Shown here: piece by piece, positions 18,254-27,585 of the stretch | Numbering within the stretch: the stretch's first letter is position 1 | Layout: each line of letters begins with the position of its first letter | NCBI GenBank assembly: GCA_965237405.1 | Contig: OZ250139.1 | Span: 1,984,001-2,048,000, forward strand | Direction of reading: 5' to 3' | DNA: 64,000 bases | Source: CAUZIB01 sp963663925 | Lineage (GTDB): Bacteria; Acidobacteriota; Vicinamibacteria; Vicinamibacterales; UBA8438 | Translations under genes and position numbers: made by a program | The notes under the pieces: model-generated | Told to the model about the DNA's origin: nothing | Database searches by the model: none | Seen by the model: only the letters and a program-made list of their open reading frames with translations

Positions 18254-18690
18254 CTACAGTGGCTGTTGATCCGGGCCGGCCTCGGGGCCGACCGGCGCCT
18301 CCTCATCGAGGACGAACCCGCGCCTGAGGTCGAGCCGCAGCTGGGGTGGCTCCGCGTCGATGAGATACGCGAACTCCCGCCGGAACGCCTCGACCGAGAG
18401 CCCCGTCACCTTCGCAATTTTCGCCAGCTCGTGCGACTCGTCGAAATCGTCGCGCCGGAGACGGAGCATGTATCGCCGCGCGATCCGATACCGCGTGGAG
18501 CCGATGTCGACCAGCCGGACCCGGGCGTGGCCTGTAGCCGGGTCGAACATTCGGTCGAACGGGATCGGGACGAACTCGCCGCCCTGGATCGAGATCATGG
18601 CCGCGTTGCCGCCGGCGAGCAGGTAGCGCGCGGCGCAGTACCCCAGGTCGCGCGTGTATTCCATGTCGGACGGAATCGGGTCGGCGCACC
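18254..18690 (-). pseudogene. 6-phosphofructokinase, C-terminal remnant
   Basis: The minus-strand frame reads YTRDLGYCAARYLLAGGNAA and MISIQGGEFVPIPFDRMFDP, followed by STRYRIARRYMLRLRRDDF. This is the C-terminal third of phosphofructokinases of the diphosphate/ATP type that phosphorylate fructose 6-phosphate in glycolysis. Only about 145 of roughly 400 residues remain. The N-terminal catalytic part with the GGDG motif is missing, and IS6-derived sequence lies on the lost side. An alternative intact PFK elsewhere in the genome would be expected. Confidence 0.75.
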
Positions 18691-18788
18691 AACGCCACAC
18701 CCGGACCACGCAACACTCGGTTACGGCTGGTGGCTCGCCTGTGCCGTGGCAGGACTTTCACCTGCTGGGTTCCTTCAAGAGGTTTCCG

Positions 18789-19037
18789 TCACGTAGGTCG
18801 TACTACATGGCTTCCCCCTCCTCCAGGCTTGACCTGGCGCAACCATTGCCGAATCGTTTCGTACGACACGATGATGCCGCGTTCGGCCAGCAGATCCTCG
18901 ACATCCCGGAAGCTCAGGCAGTATCTGTGATACAACCAGACGGCGTGGCTGATGATGTCAGGCGGCAAGCGATGCCGAAGGTAGCGGAATCGTCGAATGT
19001 GCATCCAGGCATTGTGCCGCGCGGAGAGTTAACCTGA
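18789..19037 (-). pseudogene. IS6-family transposase fragment
   Basis: The frame encodes RYLRHRLPPDIISHAVWLYH and DLLAERGIIVSYETIRQW, the first 55 or so residues of the IS6 transposase at 9977, and then diverges. The outer end at 19018-19037 (GAGAGTTAACCTGACAAAGC) matches the IS6 terminus with small changes. Only the N-terminal helix-turn-helix survives. Confidence 0.75.
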
Positions 19038-19039
19038 CA

Positions 19040-19300
19040 AAGCCCTCGCCGCCCAGTCTGGATTTCCAGATCGATGCGAGCAGTCCCTCGAAACGGCCCG
19101 AGCAGTTTGCAGCGCTTCTCGATAGCGCCCTGCGGCGTGAGTTTCCCGAGGCGCTGGACGTCGTTGAGATCGCCCAGGTACCGAACCCTCCCGGGGTGAG
19201 CCTCAGAGGTCTCGAGAAGCTCGAAGAAGATGCGGCGAAGCGGCTCACTCACGCCGCACGAGCCGTATTCAATGACTTCATGATCAGCCCCTGGTACTGA
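19040..19300 (+). pseudogene. C-terminal fragment of an unrecognised protein
   Basis: An open frame without a start codon runs from the IS6 fragment boundary to a TGA at 19298. It encodes about 86 residues, including RPEQFAALLDSALRREFPEA and AARAVFNDFMISPWY. I do not recognise the family. Codon use is like the neighbouring SagB-type gene, which starts just downstream, so the two may once have formed an operon. The N-terminal part was lost when IS6 sequence replaced it. Confidence 0.4.
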
Positions 19301-19372
19301 AGAGGCGCTCGTTTTCCGAGAAACAAGAGATGAACGCCGATTCCGAAGACAATCGAGACGCCCGTCCCGCAC

Positions 19373-20066
19373 TTGCAGCAGGTTCTTCACTACCACGAGA
19401 TCACAAAACATCACTTCCAAAGCTATGCCCAGGGGCCAGGGTCTTTGGATTGGGCCACACAGCCAAAGCCGTTTCGGCGGTATCAGGGAGCGCGGCTCGT
19501 ATCTCTCGAGAAGTTTCCAGCCACGGACGAGCCGCTGTACGACGACGCTTTTGTTCGAGGCCGGATTCCCGCCGCTCCGGTGACCTTTCAGACGATCTCG
19601 CAACTCTTCTATGACAGCTTGGCGATCTCAGCTTGGAAGAGCACCGGCGAGCACAGTTGGGCGCTCCGCGTGAATCCGTCGAGCGGCAATCTACATCCCA
19701 CCGAGGGCTACTTGATCTGTGGTCCCATCGATGGGCTGGGCGATCGGCCTATGGTGTGTCACTACGCTCCGAAGGAGCATGGATTGGAGGTGCGGGCGGA
19801 GTTCGAGCGGGAAATGTGGGACGCATTGTGGCTAGTAGCGCCGGCGGACATATTTCTTGTCGGACTGACGTCCATTCATTGGCGAGAAGCCTGGAAATAT
19901 GGCCAGCGGGCCTATCGCTACTGCCAGCACGATGTCGGGCACGCGATTGGCGCGATCGTTATTGCTGCGGCTGGCCTCGGGTGGCAGACACAGGTCTTAG
20001 ACGACCTGGGCACAGAAGAATTAGCGCTGCTCATGGGCACAGGGAATGACGACGCCGAGTCGGAGG
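19373..20066 (+). pseudogene. SagB/ThcOx-type nitroreductase family protein, 3'-truncated
   Basis: The frame encodes QQVLHYHEITKHHFQSYAQG and LDWATQPKPFRRYQGARLV, followed by WALRVNPSSGNLHPTEGYLI, the FMN-binding signature of SagB-type dehydrogenases that oxidise azolines or related substrates. DVGHAIGAIVIAAAGLGWQ gives the first nitroreductase repeat. The gene breaks off at about 20066, where an IS5 terminal repeat (GGCGTTGGTGCGCGG) begins, leaving about 230 of an expected 500 or more residues. The start is unclear: an ATG at 19330 begins MNADSEDNRDARPA in another frame that would join this one by a single frameshift. Confidence 0.65.
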
Positions 20067-20965
20067 GGCGTTGGTGCGCGGATGCGGGCAGGCCGACGCG
20101 CTTCAAACCGTCGAGCCCGTCACCTACCGATGCGGTACGAGACGGATCTGCCAAGCTCGGTCATCCGGTTCAGAACGTGACACGCGAGCACGGCCTCACG
20201 CCGTTGCCCCGATGAACTGCGTGCCCGAAGACCGTCGCCGACGATCGACGTGTACCGGAAGAACGCATTCTCCACGCGCGCGTGCTGATGGTACCCAGAC
20301 GCCTTCGTCCACCGTCGCCGTCCGAGCGCCTTCACCCTTCTGATCGTCCGATCGCGGGCACCTGATCGGGCGCCCCGTCGAGACAACGACGCGGTCTTGG
20401 TCGGCGGCACCACGACCCTCGCCCCTCGCGCACCGGCCGCACCATAGAACGCGAGCGTGTCGTAGGCCGGATCCGCCGTCACTCTGGTGAGGTGTCCATC
20501 CACCTCGCCGACCAGACTGATCCCCGTAATCGCGTCATCGGCCGTCGGCGCAGTCAGCGCGCAGGCCACGATCACACGGGACCCGTCCACGCCGAGATGG
20601 AGCTTCCTCCAGCCGCGTCGCCCGCGGCCCCCATGTGTCGCCGCGGCCCACGCACCGTCGCCGACGATGGACAGTCCGGTGCTGTCAACGATGAGGTGCA
20701 GGCTGGTGCCCGGGCGGGCGCGCCGACGCGCGAGGGCGAGATGCTGACCGCGTCGCGAGAGCGTGGTGTGATCGGGTGCCGTGAGATCGACGCCCAGCAT
20801 CCCGACGATCGATGTCACGACGCCCTCGGTCTGACGCAACGGTACGTGGAAGATGAGACTGAGCGTCAGCGCGGTTTCGATGGCGAGATCGGAATACTGG
20901 AGTTGCCCGCTCCGCCTGCCGACGCCAGCCGCTCCCACGTGGCGATCGCGTCAGGCGTGCGCCAG
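20067..20965 (-). mobile_element. IS5-family element, copy B, truncated
   Basis: The element starts at the terminal repeat GGCGTTGGTGCGCGG (20067) and runs leftwards-in-sense on the minus strand to 20965, where it is fused head-to-head with copy C. The N-terminal end with its terminal repeat is missing. It has diverged from copy A in many residues and represents a separate lineage. Confidence 0.7.
20120..20965 (-). pseudogene. IS5-family transposase, truncated and frameshifted
   Basis: The frame contains LHLIVDSTGLSIVGDGAWAA, VTADPAYDTLAFYGAAG and RVENAFFRYTSIVGD, so all three catalytic positions remain. The N-terminus is broken: the sequence VTLWRTPDAIATWE near 20965 is in a different frame from the rest, a one-base shift relative to copy A, and everything before VTLW is missing at the junction with copy C. 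Confidence 0.75.
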
Positions 20966-21866
20966 AGGGTGACGCCGGAAGCGATCGCCACGTGGGAGGC
21001 CGTGGGCGTCGGCAAGCGCGGAGGGCAGCTGCAGTACTCCGAGGTTGCCATCGAAACCGCGCTGACGCTCCGCCTGATCTTTCACCTGCCCCTTCGTCAG
21101 ACGGAGGGCTTTCTGAGATCGATCTTCGGGATGCTGGGCGTCGACCTGTCCGCGCCCGATCACACGACTCTCTCACGGCGTGGTCAGCACCTCGACCTTG
21201 CACTTCGCCGCCTCCCCGCGGGCGCAGGCATACATCTCATCGTCGACAGTACCGGGCTCTCGACTGTGGGTGAAGGTGAATGGGCGGCCGTGAAACATGG
21301 CGGACGCGGGAGACGCGGCTGGAAGAAGCTTCATCTGGGCGTCGACGGATCGGGCGTGATCGTCGCTCACGCCCTGACCGGCGGGCATGTTGACGACGCG
21401 ACGACAGCCCTCGATCTGATCGACAAGGTCGAAGGCGACGTCTCCTGCCTCACGGCGGACGCGGCCTACGACACGCGTGGCATCTACGAGGCTGCGGGTG
21501 CGCGTGGCGCGACGGTCGTCATTCCACCGACCAGGACAGCCACCGTGTCTGGACGGCGACCACGATCGCCCGCGCGCGACCGCACGATCCGACAGGTGCA
21601 GCAGGCTGGACGGCGACAGTGGAAGAAGGACTCGGGCTACCATCAGCAGGCCCGTATGGAGAACGCCTTCTTCCGGTACAAGGTGATCATCGGGGAGAGC
21701 CTTCGAGCGCGCAGTCGGGCGGGGCAAGAGACGGAGGCCATCCTCGCATGTAACATCCTCAATCAGATGACTCAGCTTGGTAGGCCGGCGTCGTACGCTA
21801 TCGGTCGTTAACGAGTCTGTGGGTCGGGGGCGTTGCGGGTCAGTTTTCGAACCGCGCAACAACGCC
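20966..21866 (+). mobile_element. IS5-family element, copy C, 5'-truncated
   Basis: Nearly identical to the corresponding part of copy A and ending at the same right terminal repeat (complement of GGCGTTGTTGCGCGG, 21866). The left end and the first 35 or so codons of the transposase are absent at the head-to-head junction with copy B. Confidence 0.8.
20967..21811 (+). pseudogene. IS5-family transposase, N-terminally truncated
   Basis: Begins inside the gene at TPEAIATWEAVGVGKRGGQL and matches copy A almost residue for residue to the final ASYAIGR. All catalytic residues are retained, but the N-terminal DNA-binding segment starting KYRVGNWPAYDRAL is missing. The long open frame that extends further upstream is antisense to copy B and is not part of the protein. 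Confidence 0.8.
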
Positions 21867-21881
21867 GGTCCTGGGGCAACC

Positions 21882-22094
21882 TCAGCGACCGTGTAGGCTA
21901 TCGTGACACGTGAGGCAGAGCATCCGGCAGTTGGAAGGAACATCCAAACCACCAGCGGTTCGAGGGACGACGTGATGACATTCGAGCTTGTGACTCTCCC
22001 CGCAGCGTTGACATCGCCCACCGTCACGATGGAGGACATAGGATCGCAGCCTTCGCCACCGCCGCGTTGACCCGCTCCGGGGTGCTAGTACCAC
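21882..22094 (-). CDS. HNH endonuclease, phage type
   Basis: A 70-aa HNH protein: VLHRDGGRCQRCGESHKLEC, then HHVVPRTAGG and CRMLCLTCHDSLHG, giving the HH, N and H catalytic residues and four zinc-binding cysteines. Small HNH nucleases next to the terminase gene are needed for DNA packaging in many cos-type phages. The GTG start overlaps the end of the terminase large subunit gene by ten bases, indicating translational coupling. The IS5 copy C ends 15 bp after its stop codon, so the downstream phage genes (portal, capsid) have been removed. Confidence 0.85.
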   Translation of the reverse strand: MVLAPRSGSTRRWRRLRSYVLHRDGGRCQRCGESHKLECHHVVPRTAGGLDVPSNCRMLCLTCHDSLHGR

Positions 22095-23590
22095 GTCACC
22101 TCCCCAGACTTCGCTATCATGGCTCCCCTCAACTCCACCTGATCCGGACGGCGAGCAGCCTCACCAGCGGCCAGAAGCAGGGCAGCAGCCGCGTCGTCTC
22201 GTGACCGTCGTTGACGTGTTTTCGTCACCTTCGTCACGCCCGATCCGTCAATCGCTAGCGCCGTTTGAGCGAACGACGCCGCGAGTAACCCGCGCCCATC
22301 CGCGGTCACGCCAGCATCGGAGTCGAGAAGGCGGGACCGTAACGCCTGTACGTTGGACGTGGCTTCGCCGCCTCCACGCGCCCGCTCGATAATCCGAACA
22401 CGCCCGCACACAACCTGATGTAACTCAGCCGCTCGATACGGATCGCTGACGATGGCCGAAGGGCTCCACGGCCAAATTCGAGATAACAACCGATCGACGT
22501 CAGGGACGGAGCGCCCCTCGTCGACCGACAAGCCACCCGACCGAACCAGCTCCACATACGTCCCGTCCGCGACCTGATCGTCACGCTCCTGCTCGGCCAG
22601 TGACGGCACACCCGGCGCAATGGCCCACGCCTCGATCCGGCCAGACGGCCAGAGCGCCGCCGCAGCCGACCAGCTACGCGTACCACCCAGGTCAACACCG
22701 ACAATGGGGCGACCCTCGCACGCCGGGCCCGGCCGCGCACAGACCCGCGCCCATTCCGCCGTGGTGATGAGCGGTTGCGTATCGACCGGATCGCCGGGAA
22801 GGTTCAACCGATATTGACGGAATGTGACCGCCGCCCTTTCACTCGATAACGCCATCTTGTGTTCGCGGTCGAGGGTCCGTCGTAGGTGCGGATTGACGAA
22901 CGCGACAGGATTGCAGCGCAGGCATTCATCCCAGGATTCCCACTTCTCCGGGTCCGCCTGAAGCAAGCTGACGTGCCGCCCGTAGCTGCTCCCCGCCGAC
23001 ACGAACGCGGGCCACCAACTCGCCGGACCCACCAGCGGCGCGGGGCTCAAAGTCCCGACCGCTACGACCGTCGTACGGCGCTTTCCAAGCGCGGTCATAA
23101 TCGTATCCCATAGCCTCCGTCCGGCCGTGGGCGACCATGCGCCCGGTTCGTCGGCTATCACAATTCGCACGTTCGCCCCGAGTCCGAGCGCCCGGCGTGA
23201 GTCCGAACTGATGATCCGCACACGCGCCCGAGTCGCCTTGTGGACCACGCCATCGTTGCTCCAGCGATACGCATCAGACTCCCCGAGCTTGGCCCGCGCA
23301 AACTCCAGCACGATCGACGCCATGACGCGGGACGCGCTCACTAGAATGTTCTCCACCCCAGCCTCGAATAACACATCCCCAGGCGTAATCGACCGCGCCA
23401 CCAGCCCACCGCACAACCACGATTTGCCGTTCCCGCGTGGAACAGAAAGCGCCGCGATATCTGCAGGTCGATGCTCCCGACAGATGGCCCGAACAAATCT
23501 TTGTTGAAACGGCAACAGCCCACCGACCGCCTCACGGGCCGCTCTCAGCCCTCGATACTCGCGCATGTAGGCCGCTGACATCGTTGGCAT
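22085..23590 (-). CDS. Phage terminase large subunit
   Basis: A 501-aa TerL protein. The ATPase domain has the Walker A-like SVPRGNGKSWL (about residue 45) and Walker B VRIVIADEPGAW (about residue 150). The C-terminal nuclease domain begins VGVDLGGTRSWSA and has a second acidic cluster in IVSDPYRAAEL. It cuts and pumps phage DNA into the prohead. The ATG at 23590 is preferred because a purine-rich stretch precedes it, and the residues upstream do not look like TerL. It is followed by the HNH gene and preceded by a possible phage protein at 23937. No portal or capsid genes are present, so the prophage is a remnant. Confidence 0.87.
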   Translation of the reverse strand: MPTMSAAYMREYRGLRAAREAVGGLLPFQQRFVRAICREHRPADIAALSVPRGNGKSWLCGGLVARSITPGDVLFEAGVENILVSASRVMASIVLEFARAKLGESDAYRWSNDGVVHKATRARVRIISSDSRRALGLGANVRIVIADEPGAWSPTAGRRLWDTIMTALGKRRTTVVAVGTLSPAPLVGPASWWPAFVSAGSSYGRHVSLLQADPEKWESWDECLRCNPVAFVNPHLRRTLDREHKMALSSERAAVTFRQYRLNLPGDPVDTQPLITTAEWARVCARPGPACEGRPIVGVDLGGTRSWSAAAALWPSGRIEAWAIAPGVPSLAEQERDDQVADGTYVELVRSGGLSVDEGRSVPDVDRLLSRIWPWSPSAIVSDPYRAAELHQVVCGRVRIIERARGGGEATSNVQALRSRLLDSDAGVTADGRGLLAASFAQTALAIDGSGVTKVTKTRQRRSRDDAAAALLLAAGEAARRPDQVELRGAMIAKSGEVTWY

Positions 23591-23936
23591 AGTCTTACCC
23601 CCCCTCTCTCTCCTTACCGCTCCCACAGACCCGTAACAGGGCTTGGCTGGACCCCCGTGTCCGGTTCTCAATACCTGGGCTGTTTCAGGGGTTCCCCACC
23701 TATTTGCAGGCTATAGGGAGCCACAAAGTAGCGTTAAACACTTTATATACAACTCTTTAGCTTTTTGCTATATTGTGGTTGCCCACAATGTTGCCCACGC
23801 TTGAGCTAGCTGCTACCCTCTATTCGATCCTCAAGCCGTCGTCTAGATCGGCACCTTCCACCCCCGATTTGACCTGAAAACGGCTGCAATAAACAACCGG
23901 CCCGTAACGTGTCCCTTCCTGGTGTGGCTTGTCCCA
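23591..23936. other. Intergenic region upstream of terminase, no gene recognised
   Basis: An AT-richer stretch than its surroundings, including TTTGCTATATTGTGG near 23763, followed by a short repeat of TTGCCCACAA/TTGCCCACG. It could hold the promoter of the terminase gene, but no firm element can be identified. No small phage gene is recognisable. Confidence 0.3.
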
Positions 23937-24594
23937 TCATGGGTGTTGTCTACAGGCGCACTGCTTCACCGTTGGTTGTCCACCGTCAGACTCGATGTGG
24001 ATCATGCCGGTGTTGTTGCACGTCTGGCAGAGAGGCTGTTCTGATTCGCGGTTCCGTTGTTGTTGTTTGGCCTGTTCGTTTTGCGTGTAGCTATACCTCG
24101 TTGACCCGTGTTCATCGAGCCATCTGTCTTTCCAGAATGTTTCGGCGTTTTCTCCGATAGCTTCTCCACTCCATGCGAGGTCGGTGTCTGCGTACCAGCG
24201 CATGAGGTCGAATCCAGCTGGGGCGGTTCGTTGAAAGTCATCGTGAATAAATAGGGGAACGTGTATTCGTCCGTTACACCATGCGTGCTTATGGTGAGTT
24301 GGGCAGACACGCGGGGGTGTGGTTTGGATGTTGCGCGGTTCTCTTTCGGTACACCCCCGTACTTCACTCCCCTGTGTGTTCTCTTTTTGTGTTTCTATAC
24401 GTGGTTCTGTACGTGGTTCTCTATGAGAAGGGACACCAGACGGGACACCAGGAGTGACGGCAGACGTGACACCAGACGTGACAGGGAAGACGTACGACGC
24501 GCCGTAGGGCCGGACCCGCTGCCGGACTTCCATACCAACGTGACGGAGGGACCGGACTAGCCGTTTAATCTGGCGTACGCTACAACCACGCTCG
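23937..24594 (-). CDS. Phage-associated protein with N-terminal HTH-like segment and C-terminal cysteine cluster, 5'-truncated
   Basis: About 218 residues. The N-terminal portion CSVRQIKRLVRSLRHVGMEV looks like the recognition part of a winged helix, as found in phage replication or regulatory proteins. A Ser/Thr/Pro-rich linker contains a short repeat (GVTSAVTPGVPSGVPS). The C-terminus has CQTCNNTGMI and VKQCACRQ, a zinc-ribbon-like pattern reminiscent of DnaJ-type knuckles. The apparent start falls inside a 119-bp miniature inverted-repeat element (24595-24713), so the true 5' end has probably been displaced. The specific function is unknown. Confidence 0.5.
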
Positions 24595-24713
24595 GGTATT
24601 GTCAAGTTGAGGCTGACGGCTGTTTTTGATGCCCAGCATGGTGGGCTCGCGACGAGCTAGGGCCCAGTATCTTGGGGGGCGATCGACGTGATTTTCGTCA
24701 ACTTGACAATGCC
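24595..24713. mobile_element. 119-bp miniature inverted-repeat element
   Basis: The segment starts GGTATTGTCAAGTTGA and ends with the near-exact complement TCAACTTGACAATGCC, with no coding capacity between. The outer 13 bases match the ends of the IS6-family element at 9938 (GGTATTGTCAAGTTAA). It looks like a MITE that could be mobilised by that transposase, and it interrupts the 5' end of the phage-type gene at 23937. Confidence 0.6.
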
Positions 24714-24750
24714 CCTGGGCTTTCGACAGCGCGAACTTCCTGCATCGAGA

Positions 24751-25823
24751 GGCGTTGTTGCGCGGTTCGAAAACTGACCCGCAACGCCCCCGACCCACAG
24801 ACCCGTTAACGACCGATAGCGTACGACGCCGGCCTACCAAGCTGAGTCATCTGATTGAGGATGTTACATGCGAGGATGGCCTCCGTCTCTTGCCCCGCCC
24901 GACTGCGCGCTCGAAGGCTCTCCCCGATGATCACCTTGTACCGGAAGAAGGCGTTCTCCATACGGGCCTGCTGATGGTAGCCCGAGTCCTTCTTTCACTG
25001 TCGCCGTCCAGCCTGCTGCACCTGTCGGATCGTGCGGTCGCGCGCGGGCGATCGTGGTCGCCGTCCAGACACGGTGGCTGTCCTGGTCGGTGGAATGACG
25101 ACCGTCGCGCCACGCGCACCCGCAGCCTCGTAGATGCCACGCGTGTCGCAGGCCGCATCCGCCGTGAGGCAGGAGACGTCGCCTTCGACCTGGTCGATCA
25201 GATCGAGGGCTGTCGTCGCGTCGTCAACATGCCCGCCGGTCAGGGCGTGAGCGACGATCACGCCCGATCCGTCGACGCCCAGATGAAGCTTCTTCCAGCC
25301 GCGTATCCCGCGTCCGCCATGTTTCACGGCCGCCCATTCACCTTCACCCACAGTCGAGAGCCCGGTACTGTCGACGATGAGATGTATGCCTGCGCCCGCG
25401 GGGAGGCGGCGAAGTGCAAGGTCGAGGTGCTGACCACGCCGTGAGAGAGTCGTGTGATCGGGCGCGGACAGGTCGAGGCACAGCATCCCGAAGATCGACC
25501 TCAGAAAGCCCTCCGTCTGACGAAGGGGCAGGTGAAAGATCAGGCGGAGCGTCAGCGCGGTTTCGATGGCAACCTCGGAGTACTGCAGCTGTCCTCCGCG
25601 CTTGCCGACGCCCACGGCCTCCCACGTGGCGATCGCTTCCGGCGTCAACCACAGGGTGACGTCGCCGCGCTGGACCAGTGCTCGGTCGTACGCCGGCCAG
25701 TTTCCGACGCGGTATTTCGTTGTGTACCTGGGATGCACTCTCGACTTCACGTCGAGATCATGCCCCTTCGACCGTCACGATGGCCAGGGCCGCGACGAAC
25801 ACTTGTTTCCGCGCACCAACGCC
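24751..25823 (-). mobile_element. IS5-family element, copy D
   Basis: A 1073-bp element with terminal repeats GGCGTTGTTGCGCGG at 24751 and the complement of GGCGTTGGTGCGCGG ending at 25823. It is inserted in the IS6 transposase gene after codons for VFVTIN. Its sequence is almost identical to copy A, so transposition was recent. Confidence 0.85.
24806..25750 (-). pseudogene. IS5-family transposase with a nonsense codon
   Basis: Nearly identical to the intact transposase at 2649. A TGA at 24995-24997 replaces the TGG tryptophan codon of copy A (GRRQW to GRRQ-stop), removing the last 62 residues including the catalytic glutamate region RMENAFFRYK. The downstream frame remains open to the normal TAA at 24806. 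A single-base change explains the loss. Confidence 0.85.
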
Positions 25824-26124
25824 GTTGATCGTCACGAAGACGTCATCCAGGAACCACGTATCGCCGAGTCGACCCTGTCGGCGCTTCAACTGCCGAGCGT
25901 CGTCGGGGCCGAATTTTCCGCACCACTGCCGAATGGTTTCGTACGACACGATGATGCCTCGTTCGACAAGCAGATCCTCAACATCCCGGAAGCTCATGCA
26001 GTATCTGTGGTAGAGCCAGACGGCATGGCTGATGATTTCGGGCGGAAAGCGATGCCGAAGGTAGCGGGGCCGGCGAGTGTTCATCCCGGTATTGTGCTGG
26101 GCGGAGAGTTAACTTGACAATACC
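25824..26124 (-). pseudogene. IS6-family transposase, N-terminal fragment
   Basis: Encodes about 87 N-terminal residues of the IS6 transposase (RYLRHRFPPEIISHAVWLYH to TWFLDDVFVTIN), nearly identical to the copy at 9977, plus the outer terminus GAGAGTTAACTTGACAATAC near 26105-26124. The gene is cut by IS5 copy D, and the remaining part of the IS6 element is not present on the other side of copy D. Confidence 0.8.
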
Positions 26125-26496
26125 GTCGCCAGGCGCACTTCGCCGGACCGCGCCGCCGTCAGCACCAGGAATTCGAACGCCCGCTTGGTGGTGACCGCGG
26201 CCTGGGAGGCTCGCACAGTCGCGAGGGCGTCCGCCACCGCGCCATGGGGCAGCGCCCGCATGTGCTGGACGACGTCCTGTTGCCGCCCGAGCGCCTGCCC
26301 GACGGCATCGCCCGCCGGGTTGTCCGGCCGGTAGCCCATTGCGACCGCCCACTTCACATCACGGCACCGACCCGCTGCCGCACTCGCCGTGCAGTTTCGG
26401 GCTTCTCGTGCCAGATCGGGGTGAGGATTGCCAGTATGTCGGCCGTGGTCACTTCGGACACGGGCCGCGCCCCGATACGCGGGAACGCATAGGCGC
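26125..26496 (-). pseudogene. Tyrosine integrase, internal fragment
   Basis: The minus strand encodes AYAFPRIGARPVSEVTTADI and WHEKPETARRVRQRVGAVM, then, after a two-base insertion at the VGAVM codon, KWAVAMGYRPDNPAGDAVGQ and EFLVLTAARSGEVRLAT with the first catalytic arginine. This is the core-binding domain and the start of the catalytic domain of a P4-type integrase. It is cut on one side by an IS5-family element (26497) and on the other by IS6 sequence (26124). Confidence 0.75.
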
Positions 26497-27585
26497 TGCC
26501 TTGGTGCACAACTCCATTGAGGGCTGAGAGTCTCCCGTGACTCCGCCTGCCGGTCATCCGATCATCTCGCCATCGGGTATCCCGAGCGCCGTCATGGCGT
26601 TCAGGATCTTGCACCCCAACCGCACCTCGACTCTCTGGGACGCCAGTCCCCTCGCTCGCATCGCTGAGCCCAGGATGGCCTTGTAGCGGTGGAACGTCGT
26701 CTCCACCTTGCTGCGTCTGCTGTAGCCCGATGCGACGTGCCACTTCCGTTTCCCAACACGTGATCGTGCTCGGATGTTACGATTCCGCTGTCGCGTGCCC
26801 GCGGAGTCGAGCGCGAGCTGAGCGCCCTTTCGTGGCGGTATCAGCACCTTCGGCGATCGATGAGCACGGTGATTCTCCAGCGTCTTATAGACGGCGCCGG
26901 TGTCGTACGCGGCGTCGGCCTTGGCCGAGGCGATGGGACGCTCGATCTGGCCGACGAGTGACGCCACCCGGGAAGCGTCTCGAGCCCGCTTGCTCGTGAG
27001 CTCGCAGGCGACCACGTCACTGGTTTGCTCATCCACAGCGAGGTGCAGCTTGCGGTAGTCCCTGGCTTTCGGCGGAGTGCGCAACTGGCCGACGTGCACT
27101 GAAAGACCGCTGCTGTCGATGCGGAGGTGGACGGGCTTCACGGTTCGCCGCTCGTAGGAAGCAACCTTCCCCAGCCTCGCCTTGCGCCTTGAGATCGTGC
27201 TGTGGTCGGGCACGTCGTTGTCCAGATTCAGGAGCGTCAGCAGCGAGCGCAGGAAGCCCTCAGTCTGCCTGGACGCCAGGCCAAACACCAAGCCCAAGGT
27301 GACCGTCGTCTCGATGGCGTGGTTCGAGTACTTGCGTTGTCGGCCTGGCTTCCTGCGCGTCGGCCTCGGCGAGTTCCAGTTGGCGAGCTTGCCATCGGTG
27401 AGTCCGAGCCAGACGGTCAGACTCCCGCGAGCGCGGAGACCCGTCTCGTACTCCCGCCAATTCCGGACACGGTAGGCCTTCTGGACGTACTTCCGCTGGG
27501 TGCGCTTGAAACTCGTCATGCGGGACCTCGGATCTCGGGGTGGAGGGCAATTATTGACCGAGATCGCGAGTTGTGCACCAAGGCA
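26497..27585 (-). mobile_element. Second IS5-family element with perfect 18-bp inverted repeats
   Basis: A 1089-bp element bounded by TGCCTTGGTGCACAACTC at 26497-26514 and its perfect complement at 27568-27585. It contains one transposase gene and is unrelated at the ends to copies A to E. Its flanks belong to two different genes without an evident target duplication, so a rearrangement followed insertion. Confidence 0.88.
26554..27519 (-). CDS. IS5-family transposase
   Basis: A 321-aa DDE transposase. The N-terminus has YRVRNWREYETGLRARGSLT and VW, typical of the IS5/IS903 group. The catalytic positions appear in HLRIDSSGLSVH, AKADAAYDTGAVY and KVETTFHRYKAILG. It shares the overall plan but only limited identity with the copies at 2649 and 55125. 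No interruption is visible, and with perfect terminal repeats this element may be active. Confidence 0.9.
   Translation of the reverse strand: MTSFKRTQRKYVQKAYRVRNWREYETGLRARGSLTVWLGLTDGKLANWNSPRPTRRKPGRQRKYSNHAIETTVTLGLVFGLASRQTEGFLRSLLTLLNLDNDVPDHSTISRRKARLGKVASYERRTVKPVHLRIDSSGLSVHVGQLRTPPKARDYRKLHLAVDEQTSDVVACELTSKRARDASRVASLVGQIERPIASAKADAAYDTGAVYKTLENHRAHRSPKVLIPPRKGAQLALDSAGTRQRNRNIRARSRVGKRKWHVASGYSRRSKVETTFHRYKAILGSAMRARGLASQRVEVRLGCKILNAMTALGIPDGEMIG

Noticed and set aside
24995..24997. UGA in IS5 copy D as selenocysteine or recoded tryptophan
   Set aside because: The identical sister copies have TGG here, the position is not catalytic, and one copy with a nonsense change is ordinary IS decay.
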